Below, in pieces: positions 1 to 7,469 of a stretch of DNA of 23,250 nucleotides. The stretch lies in contig JAJYTL010000013.1 of assembly GCA_021793055.1 (NCBI GenBank), positions 1-23,250 of the forward strand, in the 5' to 3' direction. How positions within the stretch are numbered: position 1 is the stretch's first letter; each line of letters starts with the position of its first letter. The position numbers and the translations under genes are program-made. The stretch comes from Pseudomonadota bacterium (GTDB lineage Bacteria; Pseudomonadota; Alphaproteobacteria; Ferrovibrionales; Ferrovibrionaceae). The notes beneath the pieces were generated by a model. That model saw nothing but the letters and a program-made list of their open reading frames with translations, had not been told where the DNA came from and ran no database searches.

Positions 1-106
1 CGGCCAGTGGCTGTCGCGGTGCCCGCAGCACGGTCGAGCGATAGTCCGGAAAGAGCGAGGGTGGCTGCTCCACACCTGCCGTTCCGGTGGCGGTCTCATC
101 GGTCAT
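1..106 (-). CDS. pcaH: Protocatechuate 3,4-dioxygenase beta subunit, N-terminal part (runs off the window)
   Basis: Only the first 35 codons are present; the gene continues beyond position 1. The start is the ATG at 106-104, preceded by a purine-rich ribosome binding stretch (GAGGGAGCAGGAA). The translation contains LFPDYRSTVLRAPRQPLA, the conserved N-terminal segment of PcaH. With the alpha subunit PcaG, PcaH forms the non-haem Fe(III) enzyme that opens the ring of protocatechuate in the beta-ketoadipate pathway. The gene follows pobA on the same strand after 69 bp, so the product of PobA would be the substrate of PcaH. The iron ligands lie in the missing part and cannot be checked. The identification rests on this short but characteristic segment and on the neighbour. 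Confidence 0.85.
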   Translation of the reverse strand, partial: MTDETATGTAGVEQPPSLFPDYRSTVLRAPRQPLA

Positions 107-175
107 TTCCTGCTCCCTCATCAAGCCGCGCCTCAGGCGCGACGGTCGCATCTTCGCGAAATACGGACCCCACGC

Positions 176-1351
176 TCACGACAATGGAAGCCCGACGTAG
201 TTTTCGGCAAGCGATCTTTGCGCCACCGGCGAGGTTCGGATGTAGTCCAGTTCGGCCGCCTGGATGCGGCGCGAGAAATCATCCATGTCCGCGAAAAGAT
301 GGGTCAGCGACGTGTACCACCAGCTGAACCGTTCTGCCTTCCAGACCCGGGCCAGCGCACGCGCCGAATAGCCATCCAGGGCGTGTGCCGAATTGGTCCG
401 GTAGTAGGCAACCAGCGCCTCCGCCAGCATGGTCACGTCCGAAACCGCCAGGTTCAACCCCTTGGCGCCGGTTGGCGGAACGATATGAGCGGCGTCGCCG
501 GCGAGGAACAGCCGCCCGTGGCGCATCGGCTCGCAGACCGAGCTCCTGAGCGGCGCAATGGATTTCTCGAACGAGGGGCCGCGCGTCACCTTGGCCGCGA
601 CCGTCGGCCCGAGGCGTAGGCAAGCCTCGTCCCAGAAACGATCGTCCGGCCAATCCTCGAGCTTCTCGTCGAGCGAACATTGGATGTAATAGCGGCTCCG
701 CGTCGGCGAGCGCATCGAGGCCAGGGCAAAGCCACGCGAATGCTTGGCATAGACCAGCTCTTCGTCGGCCGGCGGCACGTCGGCGAGCAGTCCGAGCCAG
801 CCGAAGGGATAGACCCGCTCGAACGTCTTCAGCACCGAAGACGGCATCGCGCCGCGGCTGACGCCGTGATAACCGTCGCAACCGGCGATAAAGTCGCAGT
901 CGAGCCGGGTCTCGACGCCATCTTTCTGCCAAGTGACGAACGGCCGATCGCCCGTGATATCGTGCGGTGTGACCTTCTCCGCCTGCCAGACGATGTCGAT
1001 GCCACGGGGTCCCGCGGCATCGAACAGATCCCGCATCACCTCCTGCTGGCCGTAGACCATCACCGTCGAGCCGCCGGTGAGCGCCGCGAAGTCGATCCGG
1101 AAGGGTTCACCCTCGACCGCGATATTGATCCCATTGTGAACAAGGCCTTCGCGGCGCATGCGCGCGCTGAGGCCGAGCGCCTCCATCATCGAGACCGTGA
1201 TCTGCTCGAGGACGCCGGCACGAACCCGGCCTTCGACGTAGTCGCGCGTCTGGCGCTCGATAACCACAGCCTCGATGCCCTCGGCGCGGAGAAGATGGGC
1301 GAGGAACATGCCGGCCGGGCCGGCGCCGATAATGGCAACCTGGGTACGCAG
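176..1351 (-). CDS. pobA: 4-hydroxybenzoate 3-monooxygenase (FAD, NADPH), probable CTG start
   Basis: PobA hydroxylates 4-hydroxybenzoate to protocatechuate in the cytoplasm using FAD and NADPH. The protein has the FAD-binding GAGPAG motif at its N-terminus, the RAGVLEQ segment, the GCDGYHG motif, the RSRYY substrate-region segment, the second FAD motif LFLAGDAAHIVPPTGAKGLNLA, and a C-terminal ENYVGLP containing the conserved active-site tyrosine region. Homologues begin M-(K/R)-TQVAIIGAGP. Here that methionine position is a CTG codon at 1351-1349, with a strong AAAGGAGG site 5 nt upstream. Starting there gives 391 residues, close to the usual 390-394. The only upstream in-frame ATG (1429) would add 26 residues not found in the family and would place the Shine-Dalgarno sequence inside the coding region. 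The gene is divergent from an AraC-family regulator and is followed by pcaH. The function is very secure; the start codon is an inference. Confidence 0.95.
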   Translation of the reverse strand: MRTQVAIIGAGPAGMFLAHLLRAEGIEAVVIERQTRDYVEGRVRAGVLEQITVSMMEALGLSARMRREGLVHNGINIAVEGEPFRIDFAALTGGSTVMVYGQQEVMRDLFDAAGPRGIDIVWQAEKVTPHDITGDRPFVTWQKDGVETRLDCDFIAGCDGYHGVSRGAMPSSVLKTFERVYPFGWLGLLADVPPADEELVYAKHSRGFALASMRSPTRSRYYIQCSLDEKLEDWPDDRFWDEACLRLGPTVAAKVTRGPSFEKSIAPLRSSVCEPMRHGRLFLAGDAAHIVPPTGAKGLNLAVSDVTMLAEALVAYYRTNSAHALDGYSARALARVWKAERFSWWYTSLTHLFADMDDFSRRIQAAELDYIRTSPVAQRSLAENYVGLPLS

Positions 1352-1356
1352 AACTT

Positions 1357-1364
1357 CCTCCTTT
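1357..1364 (-). promoter_or_regulatory. Strong ribosome binding site that decides the pobA start
   Basis: On the minus strand the sequence reads AAAGGAGG, followed by AAGTT and then CTG. The five-base spacing and near-perfect anti-16S match support initiation at the CTG at 1351 rather than at the ATG at 1429. No ATG, GTG or TTG lies at a matching distance in this frame. Confidence 0.7.
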
Positions 1365-1407
1365 TCGTCGGCCGCCTTCGCAGCGTTTGGTATTAGTCCA
1401 AAAATAA

Positions 1408-1420
1408 AGCACCAAGTGCT
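1408..1420. promoter_or_regulatory. Small dyad in the pobA/pobR intergenic region
   Basis: AGCAC-CAA-GTGCT is a 5-bp perfect inverted repeat with a 3-bp spacer, about 57 bp upstream of the proposed pobA start, in the shared promoter region of pobA and its divergent regulator. It could be part of an operator. It is short enough to occur by chance, so the call is weak. Confidence 0.3.
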
Positions 1421-1486
1421 GGGCGCCATGGACAGGATTTTAAAAAAGTTGGATAATTCGACATTCTTTCAAGTTGATATTTTGGT

Positions 1487-1504
1487 TCAATTACGATCAA
1501 TTAC
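1487..1504. promoter_or_regulatory. Tandem direct repeat just before the regulator gene
   Basis: TCAATTAC occurs twice, at 1487-1494 and 1497-1504, with a period of 10 bp (one helical turn). It ends three bases before the ATG of the AraC-family regulator, in an AT-rich stretch. AraC-family proteins often bind direct repeats, so this could be an autoregulatory operator. No clear Shine-Dalgarno sequence lies in front of that ATG. Confidence 0.4.
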
Positions 1505-1507
1505 CGC

Positions 1508-2377
1508 ATGACAATTCCTCGTTTTTACCTTTATGGCGAACCGCACAGGGCCGTTAGCGAGCGCTTCGTTCATGTAGAAAGCTTGGATGATCGTTCGCGC
1601 CCGAGCGAGTGGACCATACGTCCGCACGCCCACCTTGAACTCAATCACCTGTTCCATATCGCCGCGGGCGGCGGCGCCATGCGGGTGGAAAGCGAGGCCC
1701 ACAGATTCACCGCCCCCTGCCTGATGATCGTTCCCGCCGGCACCGTGCATGGTTTCGCCTGGGAAGCCGAATCGCGCGGATCGGTGGTCACCTTCGCCAC
1801 CGGCTATCTACAGGAAATTGCCCGTCGCGACGCCGATTTGCAGGGCTTGTTCCGCGCCGTTGCCATCATCGACCTGGCCCCGGAAGACGACGTCGAAGTC
1901 CGCGCCGCAGCGACCGGGCTGATGCGCGAGCTCGGCTGGGCCGCGCCCGGCCATCGCGCCGCCGCCGATGCCGGACTGCTGGCGCTGATGGTCGTCGCCC
2001 TGCGCGTCCTCGGCCCCGCATCGGCGCAGGCACTGCCGATGCCGGGGCACCAATCGGAACTCGTGGCGCGCTACCGCCACCGCATCGAAGAACGCTTCCG
2101 GCTGCGCGAGCCGGTCGCGACCCACGCCGCCGCGCTCGGCGCCAGCGTCGCGCAATTGCGCGGCGCCTGCGCCCGCATCGCCCGCCAGCCGCCGTCCGAG
2201 ATGCTCGACCAACGCGCCGTGCTCGAGGCCAAACGGGTTCTCCTCTATTCCAATCTCTCGATCGCCAATGTCGCCTATTCCCTAGGCTTTGCCGACCCTG
2301 CCTATTTCTCGCGCTTTTTCACGCGCCACGTCGGTAAATCGCCGCGTGCCTTCCGGCACGATCAGGGAAGCGCTTAG
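1508..2377 (+). CDS. pobR: AraC-family transcriptional regulator, PobR-like
   Basis: This 289-residue protein has an N-terminal cupin-type sensing domain (RPHAHLELNHLFHI at about 38-51; a second barrel segment ending APCLMIVPAGTVHGF at about 75-90). Its C-terminal double helix-turn-helix is of AraC type, with the family signature near residues 240-285 (SIANVAYSLGFADPAYFSRFF...GKSPRAFR). It is transcribed divergently from pobA across about 156 bp. AraC-type PobR proteins activate pobA in response to 4-hydroxybenzoate, so the same role is inferred here. The ATG at 1508 lacks a visible Shine-Dalgarno sequence, but the N-terminal sequence (TIPRFYLYGEP) fits the family. The ligand itself cannot be read from the sequence. 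The stop codon is TAG. Confidence 0.85.
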   Translation: MTIPRFYLYGEPHRAVSERFVHVESLDDRSRPSEWTIRPHAHLELNHLFHIAAGGGAMRVESEAHRFTAPCLMIVPAGTVHGFAWEAESRGSVVTFATGYLQEIARRDADLQGLFRAVAIIDLAPEDDVEVRAAATGLMRELGWAAPGHRAAADAGLLALMVVALRVLGPASAQALPMPGHQSELVARYRHRIEERFRLREPVATHAAALGASVAQLRGACARIARQPPSEMLDQRAVLEAKRVLLYSNLSIANVAYSLGFADPAYFSRFFTRHVGKSPRAFRHDQGSA

Positions 2378-2573
2378 CCCCACGACGGCGGCCCGTCTCG
2401 CCAAGGCTTTCCAAAGCCCCCTAGCCAAGTGCCGCCACCGCGGGCTCGGGGACCTCGGCACACGACGGGGCGGCCACGCCGGCCGAGGCCCCGTCCGCAG
2501 GCGTCGGTCGAAATGGCTCTTTGAAACGCCCGCTTTCATCGCCCTGTCACAATGCATCCCTATCCTCCCACCG

Positions 2574-3692
2574 ATGCATGCGATCACCCTCGACACCGTC
2601 AGCAAGTCCTACGGAGACCATTGCGCCACCGATGCGGTGAGCCTGGCGATCGAGCCCGGCCGCTTCGCCGTGGTGCTTGGTCCCTCCGGTTGCGGCAAAA
2701 CCACCCTGCTGCGGCTTGTCGCCGGCTTGGAGCGGCCGGACGCGGGCCGCATCACACTCCATGGTCGCGACGTCACCGATCTTCCGCCGGGACAACGCGA
2801 ACTCGGCATGGTGTTTCAGAGCTACGCCCTGTTCCCCCACCTCAGCGTCGCCGAAAACCTCTTGTTCGGCCTCAAGCTACGGCGGACGCCGCGCGACGAA
2901 CGCACGCGCCGGCTGCGCGAGACCAGCGAACTTCTCGGCCTGGAAGCACTGCTGCAGCGCAAGCCGGCGCAGCTCTCCGGCGGCCAGCAACAACGCGTCG
3001 CCTTGGGTCGCGCCATCATCGGCGGCCGGCGCACGGTCCTGATGGACGAGCCGCTCTCCAACCTCGACGCCAAGCTCCGGCACGAAATGCGCCGCGAGTT
3101 GAAGAGTCTGGCGCGTGCGTTCGACATGACCGTGCTCTATGTCACCCACGACCAAGCCGAAGCGTTGGGCGTGGGCGATCTGGTGGTGATCATGAATCAC
3201 GGTCGCATCGAGCAGATCGCCTCGCCGGACGCGCTTTACGAGCGCCCGGAGAGCCTTTTTGTCGCCCGCTTCATCGGCACGCCGCCGATGACCCTGCTGC
3301 CGCTCGGCGACGGCCCCGATGGCCCGGTGATCGAAGGCACTGGCCAGCGCGTCGATATCTCGGGTCCCGGGGCCGGCCGCGTGCTTGGGCTTCGGCCGGA
3401 GCGAATCGAGGTGACGGAGGACGGCGCGGGCATCGCCGCCGAGGTTGAAGCCATGGAATACCTTGGCGCCGACGCCGTGATTGCCTGCCGCGTCGGCCCG
3501 CACCTCGTCTCGGCGCGCGTTCCAGGCCGCCTTCGCCCGCGATTGGGCGAGCGGCTCAAGCTCGGCTGGAGCCGAGAGGCAATCAACCTCTTTGACGCCG
3601 CCAGCGGGGGGCGTCTGCCCGATCCGACTTCCCCTTGTCCTGAACTGTTCACAACCCACCGGAGACCGTCATGCACCGCCGCAACTTCCTGA
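2574..3692 (+). CDS. ABC transporter ATP-binding protein, UgpC/MalK-like
   Basis: This is the ATPase of a carbohydrate-uptake (CUT1/Ugp-like) importer, 372 residues from the ATG at 2574. Visible motifs are Walker A GPSGCGKT (36-43), Q-loop Q82, signature LSGGQ (134-138), Walker B TVLMDE (154-159), D-loop SNLD and H-loop H192. A C-terminal TOBE/MOP-type regulatory domain follows (FIGTPPM..., LGLRPERIEV). The reading frame is open upstream to 2289, but that extension overlaps the end of the regulator gene and lacks family sequence. MHAITLDTVSKSYG is the normal N-terminus. No good ribosome binding site is visible before 2574. The 3' end overlaps the binding-protein gene by 22 bp, so the last few residues may not be conserved. 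It is the first gene of a four-gene operon. Confidence 0.92.
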   Translation: MHAITLDTVSKSYGDHCATDAVSLAIEPGRFAVVLGPSGCGKTTLLRLVAGLERPDAGRITLHGRDVTDLPPGQRELGMVFQSYALFPHLSVAENLLFGLKLRRTPRDERTRRLRETSELLGLEALLQRKPAQLSGGQQQRVALGRAIIGGRRTVLMDEPLSNLDAKLRHEMRRELKSLARAFDMTVLYVTHDQAEALGVGDLVVIMNHGRIEQIASPDALYERPESLFVARFIGTPPMTLLPLGDGPDGPVIEGTGQRVDISGPGAGRVLGLRPERIEVTEDGAGIAAEVEAMEYLGADAVIACRVGPHLVSARVPGRLRPRLGERLKLGWSREAINLFDAASGGRLPDPTSPCPELFTTHRRPSCTAATS

Positions 3693-4969
3693 AACTCTCG
3701 GGCGCGTCCGCCGTCGCCGCCGCCCTGCCGACCGTGGCCCGCGCCGGCAAGGTGATCGATCTGCCGATATACTACCCGGTCGCCGTGGGCGGCCCCATCG
3801 CCAAGATCATGGACGGCTACGCCGCCGCCTTTCATCGCGCCAATCCCGGCATCCGCGTCCACCCGATCTATACCGGCAGCTATCAGGACACCACCGTCAA
3901 GGCGCTGACCGCGCTTCACGGCGGCGGCGCCAGCGCGCCGAAGCTCGCGGTCGCGCTCTCCGTCGACATCTTCACCTACTACGACCAGGGTGTTCTGGTT
4001 CCGATCGAGGATCTGACGCAGGGCGATCACGCTTGGCTGAACGGCTTCTATCCCGCCTTCCTCGCCAACTCGCGCCTGAAAGGCAAGACCTGGAGCGTGC
4101 CGTTCCAACGCTCCACTCCCGTGCTCTACTGGAACAAGACCGCGTTCAAATCCGCCGGTCTCGATCCGGACCGCGCACCGGCCAATTGGGACGAAATGCG
4201 CGACTACGCCCGCCGCCTCACCCGCGCACACAATCCGAAAAGCGCCACCGAATGGGGGTTGCAGATTCCCTCGTCCGGTTTCCCCTACTGGCTGTTCCAA
4301 GGCCTCGCGATCGAAAACGGCCAGACGCACCTCGCGGCGGCCGATGGCACCCGGACCTATTTCGACAGCCCCGAGACCATCGGCGCGCTGGACTACATGG
4401 TCGACCTCTCGCGCAAGGCGCGCGTCATGCCGGCCGGCATCATTAATTGGGGCACGACGCCGCAGGATTTCTTCAAAAGCCGGTGCGCGATGATGTGGAC
4501 CACCACAGGCAACCTGACCAATGTGCGCAAGCACGCCCCTTTCCCGTTCGGCGTCGGCATGCTGCCGAAGCACAAGCGCCGCGGCGCGCCGACCGGCGGC
4601 GGCAACCTCTACGTCTTCACCAACACCACGGCCGAGGAACGCGCCGCCGCGCTGCGCTTCATCCGCTGGGTCACCGCGCCCGAACAGACCGCCGACTGGG
4701 GCATGCAGACCGGCTACATCGCCACCAGCCCGGCCGCTTGGGAAACCCCGGCGCTCAAGCGCTACCTGGCCGGCTTCCCGGCGGCCGCGGTGGCCCGAGA
4801 CCAGCTGAAATATGCCGAGCCCGAGCTTTCCACCCATGAAAACCAGCGCGTCACCCAGGTCTTCAACAATGCCCTACAGGCCGCCCTCACCGGCCAGAAG
4901 GGACCGGCGGAAGCGCTGAAGAAGGCCCAAGCCGACGCCGACGCCATCCTGCAGCGTTACCGCGTCTGA
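3671..4969 (+). CDS. ABC transporter substrate-binding protein, Ugp-like, Tat-exported
   Basis: This 432-residue periplasmic binding protein belongs to the solute-binding family 1 (SBP_bac_1) group. The N-terminus has a twin-arginine signal, HRRNFLKLSG, then a hydrophobic alanine-rich stretch and a likely cleavage site after ARA near residue 25. The early mature segment (GYAAAFHRANPGIRVHPIYTGSYQDTTVKAL) has the layout of glycerol-3-phosphate and oligosaccharide binding proteins such as UgpB. A GGAG site lies upstream of the ATG. The gene order ATPase, binding protein, permease, permease fits a complete importer. The substrate (glycerol-3-phosphate, another polyol or a sugar) cannot be decided from the sequence. 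A strong hairpin directly follows the gene. Confidence 0.9.
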   Translation: MHRRNFLKLSGASAVAAALPTVARAGKVIDLPIYYPVAVGGPIAKIMDGYAAAFHRANPGIRVHPIYTGSYQDTTVKALTALHGGGASAPKLAVALSVDIFTYYDQGVLVPIEDLTQGDHAWLNGFYPAFLANSRLKGKTWSVPFQRSTPVLYWNKTAFKSAGLDPDRAPANWDEMRDYARRLTRAHNPKSATEWGLQIPSSGFPYWLFQGLAIENGQTHLAAADGTRTYFDSPETIGALDYMVDLSRKARVMPAGIINWGTTPQDFFKSRCAMMWTTTGNLTNVRKHAPFPFGVGMLPKHKRRGAPTGGGNLYVFTNTTAEERAAALRFIRWVTAPEQTADWGMQTGYIATSPAAWETPALKRYLAGFPAAAVARDQLKYAEPELSTHENQRVTQVFNNALQAALTGQKGPAEALKKAQADADAILQRYRV

Positions 4970-4983
4970 AACGACGCCGCGTT

Positions 4984-5016
4984 GCGCGCCCCCTGCGATC
5001 AGCGCACGGGGCGCGC
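4984..5016 (+). other. Very stable intercistronic hairpin after the binding-protein gene
   Basis: GCGCGCCCC (4984-4992) pairs perfectly with GGGGCGCGC (5008-5016). Inside, after one C/C mismatch, TGCG (4994-4997) pairs with CGCA (5003-5006), leaving a 5-base loop. That gives 13 base pairs, almost all G/C. No T-tract follows, so it is not a classic terminator. Its place between the binding-protein and permease genes resembles stem-loops that protect the upstream mRNA and lower permease expression, as in malE-malF. That role is inferred. Confidence 0.75.
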
Positions 5017-5052
5017 GTGCGTGGCAGGCCACCGACCCCTATCGAGAAGATC

Positions 5053-5964
5053 ATGGCCGTTATTGCCCCAACCCTGCCCCGGGTCCGCGCCTTTCGGCTC
5101 GGCGATCACGTTGTCGCCTGGGCGCTGATCGCGCCCGCCTTGCTGTTCCTTGTCGTTTTCACCCTCTACCCGGCCGCGGCAACCCTGGTGCAAAGCCTCT
5201 ATTCGACGCCGCTCGCGCACCGCCCGTCGCATTTCATCGGCCTCGCGCATTTCCGCCAGATGATCGCCGACCCCACCTTCCGCGAGGTGCTGGCAAACAA
5301 TCTGCTTTACGCGGCCGGCTCTATCCCCCTCTCCGTCGCGCTCGCCCTCGCGATGGCGCTCCTGGTCGACGCGCGCATCCCAGGCCGCGGTTTTGCGCGC
5401 ATGGCTTATTTCACCCCGACGGTGCTGCCGCTGATTGCCGCCGCCAATATCTGGCTTTTCTTCTACACGCCCGGCTACGGCCTGCTGGATCAGCTGCTCA
5501 ACCGCCTCGGCCTGCCTGGGGTCAATTGGCTCGGCGAGCCGGCGACAGCGCTTTGGGCCGTGACGATGGTGGCGATCTGGAAACAGGCCGGTTTTTTCAT
5601 GATCTTCTACCTCGCCGCCTTGCAGCAGATTCCGCCAAGCCTGCGTGAAGCCGCCGCCGTCGAGGGTGCCTCGCGCTGGCACAGCTTCCGCCGCGTCACC
5701 TTGCCGCTGCTTGGCCCAACCACGCTGTTCGTCCTGGTCAACGCCGTCATCGGCGCTTTCAGCCTGGTCGATTCGCTCTTCGTGCTGACCCAGGGCGGCC
5801 CGGACAACGCCAGCAACCTCTTGCTCTATTACATTTACCAAACCGCCTTCCAATATTGGGATGGCGGCTACGCGGCGGCCCTGACCGTCGTGCTGGTGGC
5901 CATCCTGGCACTTGCGGCGCTGGCGCAATTCCTCTTTATCGGCCGCCGGACGCATTACCGATGA
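5053..5964 (+). CDS. ABC transporter permease, UgpA/MalF-like
   Basis: This 303-residue inner-membrane permease of the MalF/UgpA type has about six hydrophobic segments, the first at VVAWALIAPALLFLVVFTLYP. The EAA loop that contacts the ATPase is EAAAVEGASRWHSFRRVTLPLLGP near residues 197-220. The ATG at 5053 is preceded by a GAGAAG site. An upstream in-frame GTG at 5017 abuts the hairpin at 4984-5016 and is unlikely to be used. The gene overlaps the next permease by four bases (ATGA), so the two are probably translationally coupled. With its partner it forms the membrane channel of the importer encoded from 2574. Confidence 0.92.
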   Translation: MAVIAPTLPRVRAFRLGDHVVAWALIAPALLFLVVFTLYPAAATLVQSLYSTPLAHRPSHFIGLAHFRQMIADPTFREVLANNLLYAAGSIPLSVALALAMALLVDARIPGRGFARMAYFTPTVLPLIAAANIWLFFYTPGYGLLDQLLNRLGLPGVNWLGEPATALWAVTMVAIWKQAGFFMIFYLAALQQIPPSLREAAAVEGASRWHSFRRVTLPLLGPTTLFVLVNAVIGAFSLVDSLFVLTQGGPDNASNLLLYYIYQTAFQYWDGGYAAALTVVLVAILALAALAQFLFIGRRTHYR

Positions 5965-6764
5965 CCGCAAACCGACTCACCGCCATCGCCGCCTGGACAC
6001 TGGCCGGATTATGGCTGGCACCGCTGATCTTTGCCCTCTGGGCAGCGTTTCATCCCTTCGCCTTCTCCACCCGCTTCGATCCGTTCGCGCCACTTACCCT
6101 CGAGAACTTCGTCAGCGCCTGGAATGCCGCGCCCTTTGCCCGCTACTTCCTCAATACGTTTCTTGTCATCACCATGACCTTGGCGGCGCAGCTCGTAATC
6201 TGCTCCCTCGCGGCCTATGCCTTTGCGCGTTACCGCTTCCTCGGCCGCAATCTGTTCTTCTCGCTGATCCTCGTGCAGCTCCTGATCATGCCGAACATGC
6301 TGATCGTCGAGAACTACCGCACCACCGCGGCACTCGGTCTCGTCAACCATTTGCTCGCGGTCGGCTTACCCTATTTCGCCTCGGCTTTCGGCGTCTTCCT
6401 ATTGCGCCAGACCTTCATGAGCGTGCCGAAGGAATTGGAGGAAGCGGCGCGGATCGAAGGCGCCGGCCCCATCGCCGTGCTCCGGCGGGTCTACCTGCCC
6501 CTCGCGCGCCCCGTCCTGATCGCATATGGCCTGGTCTCGGTGAGCTTCCATTGGAACGATTTCCTGTGGCCGCTCATTGTCACCAACACCACCGCCAGCC
6601 GCGTCCTCACCGTCGGCCTTCAGGTTTTCTCGACCGCCGATCAAGGCGTCAACTGGTCGGTCATCAGCGCGGCGGCGCTGATGACCTCAGCGCCGCTGCT
6701 CCTCGCCTTCCTCATCTTCCAGCGCCAGTTCGTGCAGAGCTTCATGCGCGCGGGCATTCGCTAA
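5961..6764 (+). CDS. ABC transporter permease, UgpE/MalG-like
   Basis: This 267-residue inner-membrane permease of the MalG/UgpE type starts at the ATG that overlaps the previous stop codon (ATGA). Six hydrophobic segments are apparent (first ending WLAPLIFALWAAF). The periplasmic loop FDPFAPLTLENFVSAW is typical of the second permease in CUT1 systems. The EAA motif EAARIEGAGPIAVLRRVYLPLARP lies near residues 157-180, and the FHWNDFLWPL segment is characteristic of the family. It closes the importer operon. No further gene of the pathway, such as a glycerophosphodiesterase, follows on this strand. Confidence 0.92.
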   Translation: MTANRLTAIAAWTLAGLWLAPLIFALWAAFHPFAFSTRFDPFAPLTLENFVSAWNAAPFARYFLNTFLVITMTLAAQLVICSLAAYAFARYRFLGRNLFFSLILVQLLIMPNMLIVENYRTTAALGLVNHLLAVGLPYFASAFGVFLLRQTFMSVPKELEEAARIEGAGPIAVLRRVYLPLARPVLIAYGLVSVSFHWNDFLWPLIVTNTTASRVLTVGLQVFSTADQGVNWSVISAAALMTSAPLLLAFLIFQRQFVQSFMRAGIR

Positions 6765-6878
6765 GGCCCGCCCGGACCCGCCTTGCCATAGCTTTTCAAG
6801 TCGCGCCCAGGCGATCCGCCTTGCTTTCCGGCCGACGCTGCGCCACTTTGTCGCGGCTGTCCGTCCACCGCATTATTA

Positions 6879-6892
6879 TTGATCGAGGTCAA
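6879..6892 (+). promoter_or_regulatory. FNR/FixK-like binding site upstream of the HiPIP gene
   Basis: TTGAT-CGAG-GTCAA matches the FNR-family consensus TTGAT-N4-ATCAA at 9 of 10 defined bases. It lies 131 bp before the HiPIP start. A weak -10-like GATACT at 6911-6916 would put the site near -38 to -41, the usual place for activation. A related dyad precedes the coxB gene. Assignment to FNR, FixK or another family member is inferred. Confidence 0.5.
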
Positions 6893-7022
6893 AGACAGTT
6901 GCTAGGATTTGATACTTTCTATCCTTGCGAACACTAGATCGAGCGCCATCTTCTCCGAGTCAGATGGCCCAAATCCAGCGTTCCACCCTTTAGACCGTCA
7001 CACATCCTTACCGGAGCTAATC

Positions 7023-7325
7023 GTGAAAAAGACCAGCAAGGCGTTCGACCCCTCTCGGCGCGAGCTTTTCAAGCACGGCGCCGCTGTCGCAGCCGGTGTT
7101 GTCGCCGCCAGCACGCTCGCCCGCATCCAGCCAGCGCAGGCCGCGGCGCCCAAGGTCGCCCAGGCAACGGCCATGTATCAGGCGACCCCCCACGGCAAGC
7201 AGCAGTGCGACGGCTGCGTTCACTTCATTCCGGGCAAAACCGCAACCGCCGACGGGACCTGCAAAATGGTCGCAGGCAGCATCAGCCCGCATGGCTGGTG
7301 CGTGCTGTTCGCCCCCAAGGCCTGA
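7023..7325 (+). CDS. High-potential iron-sulfur protein (HiPIP), Tat-exported
   Basis: This small periplasmic [4Fe-4S] electron carrier has 100 residues. The N-terminus carries a twin-arginine signal (SRRELFKHGAAVAAGVV) and a likely cleavage site after AQA near residue 40. The mature part has four cysteines at 62, 65, 80 and 93 (C-x2-C-x14-C-x12-C) and the MYQ tyrosine segment, the HiPIP pattern. The start is GTG at 7023, with GGAG six bases upstream. The reading frame is open back to 6909, but an extension from there has no signal-peptide logic. HiPIPs pass electrons to photosynthetic reaction centres or terminal oxidases. No photosynthesis genes are seen here, and an oxidase operon lies 3 kb away. 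A possible FNR-type site lies upstream. Confidence 0.92.
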   Translation: MKKTSKAFDPSRRELFKHGAAVAAGVVAASTLARIQPAQAAAPKVAQATAMYQATPHGKQQCDGCVHFIPGKTATADGTCKMVAGSISPHGWCVLFAPKA

Positions 7326-7346
7326 CCACACGCTCAACGCGCGGCG

Positions 7347-7384
7347 CGGTTGCCGGCGGTATCCTCTCTCCGGTCCGGCAACCG
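7347..7384. terminator. Inverted repeat between convergent genes, possible bidirectional terminator
   Basis: CGGTTGCCGG (7347-7356) and CCGGCAACCG (7375-7384) form a perfect 10-bp stem with an 18-base loop, between the convergent HiPIP and aminotransferase genes. No T-run follows on either strand, so termination efficiency is uncertain. A further GGCAACCG copy follows at about 7391. Confidence 0.4.
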
Positions 7385-7469
7385 CTCCACGGCAACCGCA
7401 GTCATCCACAGCCGACCGCGCCGTTGTCCGCGCGGCCGGTGCATTGAGCGGCTAGGTTCGCGGCGGCGC

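Noticed and set aside
7..327. A plus-strand open frame at the window edge
   Set aside because: It overlaps the pcaH 5' end and the pobA 3' end in antisense and shows no domain or ribosome binding site.
2405..2488. Short inverted repeats after the regulator gene (GGCTTT/AAAGCC and CCTCGGC/GCCGAGG)
   Set aside because: The first has only a 2-base loop and the second a 22-base loop with a 7-bp stem. Neither has a T-run, so a terminator call is not supported.
3236..4837. A long minus-strand open frame of about 530 codons
   Set aside because: It lies wholly opposite the ABC ATPase and binding-protein genes, which have complete family motifs. Its translation is low-complexity G/R/A-rich sequence caused by high GC third positions.
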